Assembly: GCA_934647305.1 (NCBI GenBank)
Contig: CAKUFI010000025.1
Span: 1 to 33,666 of the forward strand
Origin: an uncultured Clostridia bacterium
GTDB lineage: Bacteria > Bacillota > Clostridia > Christensenellales > Aristaeellaceae
Direction: 5' to 3'
Length of the DNA: 33,666 nt
Both the position numbers and the translations under genes were made by a program. Shown here one piece after another: positions 26,183 to 33,666 of this stretch. The notes under the pieces were generated by a model, which did no database searches, was not told the DNA's origin, and saw only the letters and a list, made by a program, of their open reading frames with translations. The number at the start of each line of letters is the position of its first letter. Within the stretch, counting starts at the first letter, position 1.

Positions 26183-27448
26183 ATGGAAACGATTATCAAT
26201 TTTCTGAATCAGACGGGCTTTGTGCAGCTGCTCGCGGGCAACTGGCAGGCGCTGGTGATGATTCTCATCTCCTGCGTGCTGTTCTACCTGGCCATCGTCA
26301 AGAAGTTCGAGCCCCTGCTGCTGCTGCCCATCGCCTTCGGCATGCTGCTGACCAACCTGCCCGGCGCGGAGATGTACCACGAGTGCCTGTTCGCCAACGG
26401 CCACGCGCACTGGAACCTGATCGGCGGCGCGACCGTCACTCAGGAGATCATCGACGAAATCGCCGCCGGCGGCGCCAACGCGGGCGTCATCGCGCAGCTT
26501 GAGTCCTTCCTGGGCAAGAGCATCACCCCCGGCCTCATCGACTACCTGTACCTGGGCGTCAAGCTGGGCATCTATCCCTGCCTGATCTTCCTGGGCGTGG
26601 GTGCGATGACCGACTTCGGTCCCCTGATCGCCAACCCCAAGAGCCTGCTGCTGGGCGCCGCCGCGCAGCTGGGCATCTTCATCGTGTTCATCCTGTCCCG
26701 CCTGTTCGGCTTCACGCCCCAGGAAGCGGCTTCCACCGGCATCATCGGCGGCGCGGACGGCCCCACGGCCATCTTCGTCACCACCCGTCTGGCTCCCCAC
26801 CTGCTGGGGCCCATCGCCGTGGCCGCGTACTCCTACATGGCTCTGGTTCCGGTTATTCAGCCCCCGATCATGCGCGCGCTGACCACCAAGCAGGAGCGCT
26901 GCATCCGCATGACCGCCCTGCGCCAGGTTTCCAGGACTGAGAAGATCGTCTTCCCGATCGTTGTCACCATCTTCGTGGCGATGCTGGTTCCCTCGGCCGC
27001 CGCGCTGGTCGGCTGCCTGATGCTGGGCAACCTGCTCACCGAAACCGGCGTGGCCGAGCGCCTGAGCAAGACCGCGCAGAATGAGCTGATGAACATCGTC
27101 ACCATCATGCTGGGCGTGTCCGTCGGCGCGACCGCGACCGCGGCCACCTTCCTGACCACCAAGACCCTGATCATCATCCTGATGGGCGTCTTCGCTTTCG
27201 GCATGGGCACCTCCGGCGGCGTGCTGCTGGCCAAGTTCATGAACCTGTTCCTGAAGCAGAAGATCAACCCGCTGATCGGTTCTGCCGGCGTGTCCGCAGT
27301 TCCCATGGCGGCCCGTGTTTCTCAGGTTGAAGGTCAGAAGGCTGATCCCGGCAACTTCCTGCTCATGCATGCCATGGGCCCGAACGTGGCTGGCGTCATC
27401 GGTTCCGCAATCGCGGCCGGCGTGCTGATGGCCCTGTTCGGAGCGTAA
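26183..27448 (+). CDS. oadB: Na+-translocating decarboxylase beta subunit (OadB family)
   Basis: A 421-residue integral membrane protein with about ten hydrophobic segments. It carries the family's functional motifs: GVGAMTDFGPLIANP, and GGADGPTAIF in the region that binds Na+ and holds the catalytic Asp. It decarboxylates carboxybiotin and couples this to Na+ export. GGAGG lies about 8 bp before the ATG, 20 bp behind the biotin carrier. The same subunit serves oxaloacetate, methylmalonyl-CoA and glutaconyl-CoA decarboxylases. The neighbouring OadA fixes the substrate class. Confidence 0.96.
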   Translation: METIINFLNQTGFVQLLAGNWQALVMILISCVLFYLAIVKKFEPLLLLPIAFGMLLTNLPGAEMYHECLFANGHAHWNLIGGATVTQEIIDEIAAGGANAGVIAQLESFLGKSITPGLIDYLYLGVKLGIYPCLIFLGVGAMTDFGPLIANPKSLLLGAAAQLGIFIVFILSRLFGFTPQEAASTGIIGGADGPTAIFVTTRLAPHLLGPIAVAAYSYMALVPVIQPPIMRALTTKQERCIRMTALRQVSRTEKIVFPIVVTIFVAMLVPSAAALVGCLMLGNLLTETGVAERLSKTAQNELMNIVTIMLGVSVGATATAATFLTTKTLIIILMGVFAFGMGTSGGVLLAKFMNLFLKQKINPLIGSAGVSAVPMAARVSQVEGQKADPGNFLLMHAMGPNVAGVIGSAIAAGVLMALFGA

Positions 27449-27463
27449 GGAGGATAATTCAAA

Positions 27464-28873
27464 ATGGCAAAGGTACTGATTACCGATACGATCCTGCGCG
27501 ACGCGCACCAGTCGCAGGCTGCGACCCGTATGCGCCTGGAGGACATGCTGCCCGCCTGCCCGATCCTGGACAAGGTCGGCTACTACTCTCTGGAGTGCTG
27601 GGGCGGCGCGACCTTCGACGCCTGCCTGCGCTTCCTGAATGAGGATCCCTGGGAGCGCCTGCGCGCCCTGCGCAAGGCCCTGCCCAACACCAAGCTGCAG
27701 ATGCTGTTCCGCGGCCAGAACATCCTGGGCTACCGCCACTATGCCGACGACGTCGTGGACGAGTTCGTCCGCCTGTCGATCAAGAACGGCATTGACATCA
27801 TCCGCATCTTCGACGCGCTGAACGACCCCCGCAACCTGGAGCCGGCCATCAAGGCCACCAAGAAGTACGGCGGCATCTGCGAAGTCGCGCTGTCCTACAC
27901 CCTGAGCCCGGTGCACACCGAGGAGTACTTCGTCGATCTGGCCAAGCAGCTGGAGAAGATGGGCGCGGACAATATCTGCATCAAGGACATGGCCAACCTG
28001 CTACTGCCCTACGACGCGTATTCCCTGGTCAAGAAGCTCAAGGCGGGCCTCAAGCCCACCACCAAGGTACACCTGCACACCCACAACACCGCCGGCGTGG
28101 GCAATATGACCACGCTCAAGGCCATTGAGGCCGGCGTGGACATCGTGGACTGCGCGCTCTCGCCCCTGGGCAACGGCACCTCCAACCCGGCCACCGAGCC
28201 GCTGGTCGCCACCCTCAAGGGCACCGAGTATGACACCGGCATCGACCTCGACCTGCTCAGCCAGGCGACGCAGCACTTCCGCGGCGTGGCCAACAAGCTC
28301 AAGGAAGAGGGCTTCCTCGATCCCAAGGTGCTGTCCGTCGACATCAACACGCTGAAGTATCAGGTCCCCGGCGGCATGCTGTCCAACCTGATCAACCAGC
28401 TCAAGCAGGCCAACGCCTCCGACCGTCTTTACGACGTGCTGGCCGAGGTGCCGCGCGTCCGCAAGGACTTCGGCTATCCGCCGCTGGTCACCCCGACCAG
28501 CCAGATCGTTGGCACGCAGGCCGTCATGAACGTGCTGTGCGGCGAGCGCTACAAGATGTGCCCGAAGGAGTCCCAGGGCCTGATGCACGGCGACTACGGC
28601 CGTCTGCCCGCCCCGGTCAACGAAGAGGTGCGCAAGAAGGTCATCGGCGACCGCAAGCCGATCACCTGCCGCCCGGTCGACGATCCGGAATACGGCGTAA
28701 AGAAGCTGGCCGAGTTCAGGAAGGAATGCAAGGGCATGGCCAAGTCCGAAGAGGACGTGCTCAGCTACGCGCTCTTCCCGCAGGTTGCCGAGAAGTTCTT
28801 CAAGGCCCGCGACGGCAAGGCCGAGGACGACAACAAGGTTCGCGAGATCTTCGTTCAGGATATGGGCAACTAA
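27464..28873 (+). CDS. oadA: Oxaloacetate decarboxylase alpha chain, carboxyltransferase part only
   Basis: A 469-residue HMGL-like/PYC-OADA carboxyltransferase. TDTILRDAHQS is the metal-binding opening, followed by RGQNILGYRHY, the carbamylated-Lys motif ICIKDMANLL and the metal ligands HLHTHNTAG. It transfers the carboxyl group of oxaloacetate to biotin, releasing pyruvate. The C-terminal biotinyl domain of classical OadA is absent, which agrees with the separate carrier gene. AAGGAGG lies before the ATG, 15 bp behind oadB. Pyruvate carboxylase subunit B is a close alternative by sequence, but the oadB and oadG neighbours favour a Na+-pumping decarboxylase. A terminator follows at once. Confidence 0.94.
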   Translation: MAKVLITDTILRDAHQSQAATRMRLEDMLPACPILDKVGYYSLECWGGATFDACLRFLNEDPWERLRALRKALPNTKLQMLFRGQNILGYRHYADDVVDEFVRLSIKNGIDIIRIFDALNDPRNLEPAIKATKKYGGICEVALSYTLSPVHTEEYFVDLAKQLEKMGADNICIKDMANLLLPYDAYSLVKKLKAGLKPTTKVHLHTHNTAGVGNMTTLKAIEAGVDIVDCALSPLGNGTSNPATEPLVATLKGTEYDTGIDLDLLSQATQHFRGVANKLKEEGFLDPKVLSVDINTLKYQVPGGMLSNLINQLKQANASDRLYDVLAEVPRVRKDFGYPPLVTPTSQIVGTQAVMNVLCGERYKMCPKESQGLMHGDYGRLPAPVNEEVRKKVIGDRKPITCRPVDDPEYGVKKLAEFRKECKGMAKSEEDVLSYALFPQVAEKFFKARDGKAEDDNKVREIFVQDMGN

Positions 28874-28894
28874 TCCTGACGAAAAACAGAAATC

Positions 28895-28926
28895 ATCCGC
28901 TCCGGAGCATTCCGGGGCGGATTTTC
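28895..28926 (+). terminator. Rho-independent terminator of the oad operon
   Basis: A 12-bp stem pairs 28895-28906 with 28911-28922 (one wobble) around GCAT. TTTTC follows. Confidence 0.88.
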
Positions 28927-28962
28927 TCATCTGATTCTACGGATTGAAGGAGTAATTATTCA

Positions 28963-28991
28963 TTGACGCGCATAGCGGAATGTGTTATAAT
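28963..28991 (+). promoter_or_regulatory. Sigma-A-type promoter of the pseudouridine synthase gene
   Basis: TTGACG (28963-28968), a 17-bp spacer and a consensus TATAAT (28986-28991). A second TATAAT lies at 29001-29006. Confidence 0.85.
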
Positions 28992-29024
28992 TAAGTTGAG
29001 TATAATCTGAAACGGGGAACGCAC

Positions 29025-29996
29025 ATGCGGGAAATCACGCTGACGCAGCGCGAGGAGGGGAAACGCTTCGACCGGTGGCTTTATAAGGAGCTGCCCGCGC
29101 TTCCCATGAGCCTCGGGCAGAAATACCTGCGCCTGAAGCGGTTTAAGGTCAACGGCAAGCCGGCGCACAAGGACACGGCGCTGCACGCGGGCGACGTGGT
29201 GTCGCTCTATATCGGCGACGAATTCTTTGAAAAGCCGCGCGAGGTCGACCGGTTCCTGGCAAACTTTGCCTGGCGGCTCAACCGCCTGTACGAAGACGAG
29301 CACATCCTGCTGGTCGAAAAACCGGCCGGCATGATCGTGCATCCGGACGCGGACGAGAAGATCAACACGCTGCTCAACCACGTGCGCGCCTATCTTTACC
29401 AGAGCGGGCAGTGGGACAGCAAGGATCCCGGCCAGTTTGCGCCGGTATTGTGTAACCGCATCGACCGCTTCACCGGCGGCATCGTCATCGCGGCCAAGAC
29501 CGAGGCGGCCATGCACGCGATGAACCAGAAAATCCGCGACCGCGAGATCGGCAAGTATTACCTGGCCATCGCGCGGGGGAATGTCCGTCCGGACGAGGGA
29601 CTGATGGACAATTACCTCCTCAAGCCTGAGGGTTCCAGAAAGGTTCGGATACTGGACAGGCCGGCCCCGGGCGCGCAGCGGGCACAGACCGCCTATCGCG
29701 TACTGGCACACGGCAGGGGACTGACGCTGGTCGAGTGCAAGCTGCTCACCGGGCGTACGCATCAGATCCGCGCGCAGTTCGCCCACGCCGGGTGGCCGCT
29801 GCTGGGCGACAATCAATACGGAGACTTTCGCGACAACGCGCGCTTTGACCGCGAGTATCAGGCGCTGTACGCCTACCGCCTTTCGTTCGACTTCACGAGC
29901 GACGCGGGCGTGCTCGGCTACCTGGCCGGGAAGAGCTTTTCGGTGTGCGAGGCGCCCTTTGTCAGGGAGTACTTTCCGAACGTCGAGCTTCCCTGA
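29025..29996 (+). CDS. RluA-family 23S rRNA pseudouridine synthase
   Basis: A 323-residue protein with an N-terminal S4 RNA-binding domain (about 1-70) and an RluA catalytic domain (about 85-300). The catalytic Asp is in NRIDRFTGG (usually HRLDRxTSG), and the later motif LTGRTHQIRAQFAHAGWPLLGD is split over the strand pair that closes the active site. It converts uridines in 23S rRNA to pseudouridine (RluC/RluD type). The exact site cannot be decided. CGGGGAA lies before the ATG. It is followed after 47 bp by a serine hydrolase gene with no clear terminator between them. Confidence 0.93.
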   Translation: MREITLTQREEGKRFDRWLYKELPALPMSLGQKYLRLKRFKVNGKPAHKDTALHAGDVVSLYIGDEFFEKPREVDRFLANFAWRLNRLYEDEHILLVEKPAGMIVHPDADEKINTLLNHVRAYLYQSGQWDSKDPGQFAPVLCNRIDRFTGGIVIAAKTEAAMHAMNQKIRDREIGKYYLAIARGNVRPDEGLMDNYLLKPEGSRKVRILDRPAPGAQRAQTAYRVLAHGRGLTLVECKLLTGRTHQIRAQFAHAGWPLLGDNQYGDFRDNARFDREYQALYAYRLSFDFTSDAGVLGYLAGKSFSVCEAPFVREYFPNVELP

Positions 29997-30043
29997 AACA
30001 CATTCCAGAACACAGCCGTACGGTTGGGAAAAGATGGTGCAGT

Positions 30044-31165
30044 ATGGATTGGACTGAATTGACAAAATACCTGAATATGCAGGAAAACGAGGGCATTCCG
30101 GGGTGCGAGCTGGTCGTTTATCAGGATCACGAGCGGATTTACCACCACTGCGCGGGCTACTCGGACGAGGAAAAGCGCGTGCCCACCAACGGCAGCGAGC
30201 TGTACTGGCTGTATTCGGCCAGCAAGGTGTCCACCTGCACGGCCATGATGCAGCTGGTCGAAAAGGGGCGCGTGGGGCTGGACGACCCGGTGAGCCAGTA
30301 CCTGCCGGCGTTCGGCTCGATGATGGTGCGCGAGGGCGACGTGCTGCGTCCGGCCAAGCGCGCGATGACGATCAGGCACCTGATGAGCATGCAGAGCGGC
30401 CTGAACTATAACCTGAACAGCGCCAGTCTGCAGAAGGCGAAGGAATTCTACGGCCGCGAGGGCACGACCCGTCAGCTGGTCTGCGCCATCGCGCAGGAAC
30501 CGCTCGACTTTGAGCCGGGCACGAATTACCAGTACAGCCTCAGTCACGACGTGCTGGGCGCGGTGATCGAGGTGGCCAGCGGCATGCGCCTGGGCGAGTA
30601 CCTGAAGACCAACCTCTACGAGCCGCTTGGCATGCACGATACGACGATGATACCCACCCGCGAGACGCTCGACCGCCTGGCCGCGCGCTATCGCGTGGAG
30701 AATCAGGCCACGCGCGCCATCGAAAACCGCACGAACGCCTATCGCCTGACCGAAAACTACGACTCGGGCGGGGCTGGCGTCATCAGCTGCGCAAGCGACT
30801 ACGCGCTGCTGGCCGACGCGCTCTCCTGCGGCGGCGTGGGCAAGTCGGGCGAGCGCATCCTCGGACAGGAGTCCATCGACCGGATGCGCACGCCGCAGCT
30901 GTGCGAGGCGGGCAAAAAGGCCTTCAACCTCCCCGGCAGGCCGGGCTATACCTACGGCCTGGGCGTGCGGGTGATGGTCGAGCCGCAGTATTCCAGGAGC
31001 CCCGCGGGCGAATTCGGCTGGGACGGCGCGGCGGGCGCGTTCCTGATGGCCATCCCGGAAAGGCGGCTGTCCATGTTCTATGTGCAGCACGTGCTCTCCT
31101 GCAATCACGCCTTCGAGGTGGTGCACCCCACGATTCGCGACCTGGTCTGCCAGATCGCGCAGTGA
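30044..31165 (+). CDS. Serine hydrolase of the beta-lactamase class C/esterase family
   Basis: A 373-residue beta-lactamase-fold hydrolase. The nucleophile motif is Ser58-x-x-Lys61 in LYSASK. The second motif is YSLSHD at Tyr164, where class C enzymes have Tyr-x-Asn, so the Asn is replaced. The third box is probably in GWDGAAGA near the C-terminus. There is no signal peptide, so it is cytosolic, unlike true beta-lactamases and penicillin-binding proteins. A peptidase or esterase (EstB-like) is likelier than antibiotic resistance. The ATG at 30044 is the only start that keeps the frame and the homology. Its ribosome-binding site is weak (GGGAAAAGATGG). Confidence 0.88.
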   Translation: MDWTELTKYLNMQENEGIPGCELVVYQDHERIYHHCAGYSDEEKRVPTNGSELYWLYSASKVSTCTAMMQLVEKGRVGLDDPVSQYLPAFGSMMVREGDVLRPAKRAMTIRHLMSMQSGLNYNLNSASLQKAKEFYGREGTTRQLVCAIAQEPLDFEPGTNYQYSLSHDVLGAVIEVASGMRLGEYLKTNLYEPLGMHDTTMIPTRETLDRLAARYRVENQATRAIENRTNAYRLTENYDSGGAGVISCASDYALLADALSCGGVGKSGERILGQESIDRMRTPQLCEAGKKAFNLPGRPGYTYGLGVRVMVEPQYSRSPAGEFGWDGAAGAFLMAIPERRLSMFYVQHVLSCNHAFEVVHPTIRDLVCQIAQ

Positions 31166-31195
31166 CGGTCGGGGGATAGAAAAGAGGCAATCAAT

Positions 31196-32764
31196 ATGAA
31201 AAAGACGGGCATTTCGCTGCTCGTGACGGCGGTCTACGCGGCGGTCGTCTACTATGTGGCCTCGCCGGCGCTGAGCATTCACGCGGGCGGGTTCTGGGCG
31301 CTGCTCATCAGCACGCTGGCGGTGTTTACACTGCTCGAGGCCATGGGCGTGAGCATTCAGCGCCGCAAGACCAGTCTTCCGCTGCAGCTGAGCAGCCTGC
31401 TGATTCTCATCAGCCTGGCGGTGTTTCTGCTGGGCGCGCTGGTGGGGACGAGGCTGTTTCAGGCGGGCAGGTACGCCTCCCTGGCCGAAAAACGCATCGA
31501 GTACCGCGACTTTCTGACCGACATTCCCGAGGAAAAGAGCATCTCGAACATCGCGCTGATGGACACCGACAGCGCGCAAATCATCGGCAACCGGCAGATG
31601 GGCTCGCTGAGCGACCTGGTCAGCCAGTTCGAGACCTCGGACTACTCGACCATCACCCTGAACGGCAGGCCGATGAAGGTCTCTGCGCTGCGCTACGTCA
31701 GCTTTTTTCGCTACCTGCGCAACCGCAGGGCGGGCGTGCCCGGCTACATTCAGGTCAACCCCGTCACGCAGAAGGCCGAGTACGTGAAGCTCGACGAGGG
31801 CATGAAGTACGTGCCCAGCGCCAGCTTCGGCCACGACCTGAAGCGCCACATCCACTCGAAGTACCCCGGCGCAATCATCGGCGACTTCTATTTCGAGCTG
31901 GACGAGGACAAAAAGCCCTATTACGTGTGCCCGTATGTGGTCTACCGCGCCGGACTGTTCGGCGCCAAGGACGTGGGCGGCGTGATCCTGGTCGACCCGG
32001 TGACGGGCGAGATGGAGAAGTACGCGCTCGAGGACGTGCCGCAGTGGGTGGATCGCGTGTACGACGGCGACCTGCTCTGCCAGCAGTACGACGACTACGG
32101 CAAGCTCAAAAACGGCTTGTGGAATTCGCTGTTCGCCAAGGTGGGCTGCGTCGTGACCACGGCCGACTACGGCTACAAGGCGCTCGAGGACGACCTGTGG
32201 GTGTTCACCGGCGTAACCAGCGTCGCGTCCGACGAGTCCAACATCGGCTTTGTGCTCATGAACAGCCGCACCGGTGCGATTCGCTACTACGACATCAGCG
32301 GCGCGGAGGAGTACTCCGCCATGAGCGCCGCCGAGGGTCAGGTGCAGAACCTGCGCTACACGGCCGCGTTCCCGTCGGTGATCAACGTGGGCGGCGAGCC
32401 GGTCTACCTGATGGTGCTCAAGGATTCGGGCGGCCTGACCAAGATGTACGCGCTGGTCAACGTGCAGGACTATTCGCTGGTCGCCACCGGCGTGACCCAG
32501 GAGGAGGCGCTCAAGAACTACCGCAGCATGCTCAGCGCCGAGGGACAGCTGAACCTGACCCAGGCGAAAAGCGTCACCGTGCAGGCTGTGCGCGACGCGG
32601 TGATGGACGGCGAGAGCTATGTCTACCTGATCGCGGACGGCGTGGCCTACCGGCTCAGGCTGTCCGACGACGAGCGGGCGATACTGATTCAGGCGGGCGA
32701 CACGGTCGAGCTGCTGTGTGCGGACGGCGACGAGCCGGTGCTGCAGGCACAGCTGGCCGACTGA
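31196..32764 (+). CDS. Unassigned membrane protein with a large extracytoplasmic domain
   Basis: A 522-residue protein. Three hydrophobic segments lie near the N-terminus (about 5-27, 33-52 and 65-88, the last LSSLLILISLAVFLLGALVG). About 430 soluble residues follow, probably outside the membrane. These contain two related beta-rich passages, GGVILVDPVTGEMEKYALEDVP and a similar one around NSRTGAIRYYDIS, which look like an internal repeat with PepSY-like flavour. I do not recognise the family with certainty. GAGGCAA lies 7 bp before the ATG. It is 30 bp behind the serine hydrolase gene, so the two probably share a transcript. A terminator follows. Confidence 0.8.
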   Translation: MKKTGISLLVTAVYAAVVYYVASPALSIHAGGFWALLISTLAVFTLLEAMGVSIQRRKTSLPLQLSSLLILISLAVFLLGALVGTRLFQAGRYASLAEKRIEYRDFLTDIPEEKSISNIALMDTDSAQIIGNRQMGSLSDLVSQFETSDYSTITLNGRPMKVSALRYVSFFRYLRNRRAGVPGYIQVNPVTQKAEYVKLDEGMKYVPSASFGHDLKRHIHSKYPGAIIGDFYFELDEDKKPYYVCPYVVYRAGLFGAKDVGGVILVDPVTGEMEKYALEDVPQWVDRVYDGDLLCQQYDDYGKLKNGLWNSLFAKVGCVVTTADYGYKALEDDLWVFTGVTSVASDESNIGFVLMNSRTGAIRYYDISGAEEYSAMSAAEGQVQNLRYTAAFPSVINVGGEPVYLMVLKDSGGLTKMYALVNVQDYSLVATGVTQEEALKNYRSMLSAEGQLNLTQAKSVTVQAVRDAVMDGESYVYLIADGVAYRLRLSDDERAILIQAGDTVELLCADGDEPVLQAQLAD

Positions 32765-32777
32765 GGAAGAACAAACA

Positions 32778-32810
32778 ACCGGGGGCTTCGCGTGAAGTCC
32801 CCGGTCTTTT
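32778..32810 (+). terminator. Rho-independent terminator of the hydrolase/membrane-protein transcript
   Basis: A 12-bp stem pairs 32778-32789 with 32794-32805 (one wobble) around GCGT. CTTTT follows. Nothing else is seen up to 32984. Confidence 0.9.
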
Positions 32811-32984
32811 CATATAGACGGCACAGGGCGTTTTTACGTCCGGTTTAGCCGGGACGAGCAGCTTCGCGGAAAAGGCGGCGTTGCTTACCGAGGCAAATGA
32901 TGCGCTTCTAAACCGCTTTGTGACGCAGACCTCCGATCAAGAGACGAAAGGCGTATGTTCGGCCCGGAATGAGAAATTGTTCGC

Positions 32985-33461
32985 TCAGTTCAGCAGCGCG
33001 ACGGCCAGGTTCAGCGCCGCGGCGAAGACCAACCAGGCGAGGTAGGGGAGCTGGAGCCAGGCGGCGCTTTTTCGGACGCGCCCGAACATCAGCGTCATGA
33101 ACGCGGCCAACGCGATGAGCAGCAGCAGCCAGACAAACGCCATGTATCGCCAGCCCAGCGCGAAGAAAAACAACGGCCACAGCGCGTTCACGAACAGCTG
33201 CATGGCGAACAGGAACATCGCGCCGCTGCACAGACCGGGATTGTCCTCGCGCGCGGCCACCTGATACCCGGACACGATCAAAAGCAGGTACAGCGCGCTC
33301 CATGCGGCCGGAAACACCCACTCGGGCGGGGCGAAGGCGGGCTGATGGAGCGCGCGATACGCGTCCAAGCCGAGATAACTGAACAGACTGCCGATAAGCG
33401 CCGCCGCCAGGACCGGCACGAGCGCCAGCCCCAGCGCCTGCGGATTGAACCTTCGAGTCAT
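32985..33461 (-). CDS. tspO: TspO/MBR family membrane protein
   Basis: A 158-residue five-helix membrane protein. Family signatures: FAPPEWVFPAAWSALYLL (first loop and helix 2) and NALWPLFFFALGW (helix 4 region). TspO binds porphyrins and related ligands and acts in oxidative or light stress, but its reaction is debated. AAAGGAAG lies 8-9 bp before the ATG. It is transcribed alone, against the preceding gene. Confidence 0.95.
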   Translation of the reverse strand: MTRRFNPQALGLALVPVLAAALIGSLFSYLGLDAYRALHQPAFAPPEWVFPAAWSALYLLLIVSGYQVAAREDNPGLCSGAMFLFAMQLFVNALWPLFFFALGWRYMAFVWLLLLIALAAFMTLMFGRVRKSAAWLQLPYLAWLVFAAALNLAVALLN

Positions 33462-33534
33462 GACAACGCTTCCTTTCTGAGATGTGGATAAAGAAAGTGT
33501 GCCCTGCGCGGGAGGCTTTTAGACCGCAGAGCGC

Positions 33535-33569
33535 AAAAAAGACCTCCGAAGCAATGCGCTTCGGAGGTC
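33535..33569 (-). terminator. Rho-independent terminator for a minus-strand gene beyond the right edge
   Basis: A perfect 12-bp stem pairs 33541-33552 with 33558-33569 around AATGC. On the minus strand it runs into TTTTTT (33535-33540). The transcript it ends must enter from outside the window. Confidence 0.9.
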
Positions 33570-33585
33570 GCAGACTGTCAAAAAA

Positions 33586-33659
33586 CTCGGGAGAGCTCGA
33601 GAGGGCCGCAGCCCTTTCGACCGGGCAGTGCCCGGTTCCACTTGCTGCCGCCTCTCCAT
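33586..33659 (-). repeat. Hairpin-rich dispersed intergenic repeat, copy 2
   Basis: On the minus strand GGAGAG and CTCTCC close around two hairpins, CCGGGCACTGCCCGG and AGGGC-TGCG-GCCCT, and the unit ends in CGAGTTTTTT (T run 33580-33585). The part at 33620-33652 matches 7123-7155 on the other strand with one mismatch in 33. It lies directly before the terminator at 33535-33569. Confidence 0.75.
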
Positions 33660-33666
33660 AAGATTG

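Noticed and set aside
30044..31165. Beta-lactamase (antibiotic resistance)
   Set aside because: There is no signal peptide, the Tyr-x-Asn motif is altered, and the neighbourhood is metabolic. General esterase/peptidase members of the same fold are far more common.

Overview
The window looks like a chromosomal segment of a GC-rich Clostridia (Bacillota) genome. The evidence is the Bacillota-type ctsR-mcsA-mcsB-clpC operon, a Spo0A-type DNA-binding domain, the tkt/mazG(yabN)/hup/rqcP neighbourhood, consensus sigma-A promoters with 17-bp spacers and strong AGGAGG ribosome-binding sites. The dispersed intergenic repeats resemble those I associate with GC-rich gut Clostridia (Christensenellales- or Oscillospirales-like). 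That placement is an inference. I see no phage, transposase, CRISPR array or plasmid gene.

Layout. Positions 1-98 hold the 3' part of tRNA-Pro(GGG) and its terminator. From about 300 to 17250 everything is on the minus strand. In transcription order (right to left) the genes are scpA and a DUF2461 gene; a phosphohexomutase homologue; tkt, mazG/yabN, hup, rqcP, ispDF, luxS and mtnN; ctsR-mcsA-mcsB-clpC under a perfect CtsR operator; a heptad-repeat coiled-coil gene; and a Spo0A-like regulator. From 17404 to 32764 everything is on the plus strand: a small exported protein; lon-engB-DprA-like; a TIM-barrel enzyme, a LysR regulator and a MATE exporter; a four-gene Na+-pumping oxaloacetate decarboxylase operon; an RluA-type pseudouridine synthase; a serine hydrolase; and an unassigned membrane protein. 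tspO lies on the minus strand at the right end.

How the genes work together. The window combines protein quality control (CtsR regulon, Lon, RqcP), the activated methyl cycle with AI-2 formation (MtnN, LuxS), MEP-pathway isoprenoid synthesis (IspDF), the pentose phosphate pathway (transketolase), chromosome organisation (HU, ScpA) and energy conservation by decarboxylation (OadGBA plus a biotin carrier).

Most interesting signals. (1) Six copies of a 14-bp palindrome, roughly CAGAC-N4-GTCTG, lie at every gene boundary of the TIM-barrel/LysR/MATE cluster and again upstream of the decarboxylase operon. This looks like an undescribed LysR regulon, and one copy contains the lysR stop codon. (2) McsB appears to be a pseudokinase, with its arginine-kinase motifs replaced, although ClpC keeps the glutamates that read phospho-arginine. 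(3) The Spo0A-like protein has Ala in place of the phosphoacceptor Asp, and a perfect 14-bp inverted repeat lies just upstream of its promoter. (4) A phosphohexomutase homologue has Gly where the catalytic phosphoserine should be. (5) Several families of hairpin-rich intergenic repeats are present. All of this was read by eye. No alignment, profile search or folding was run.
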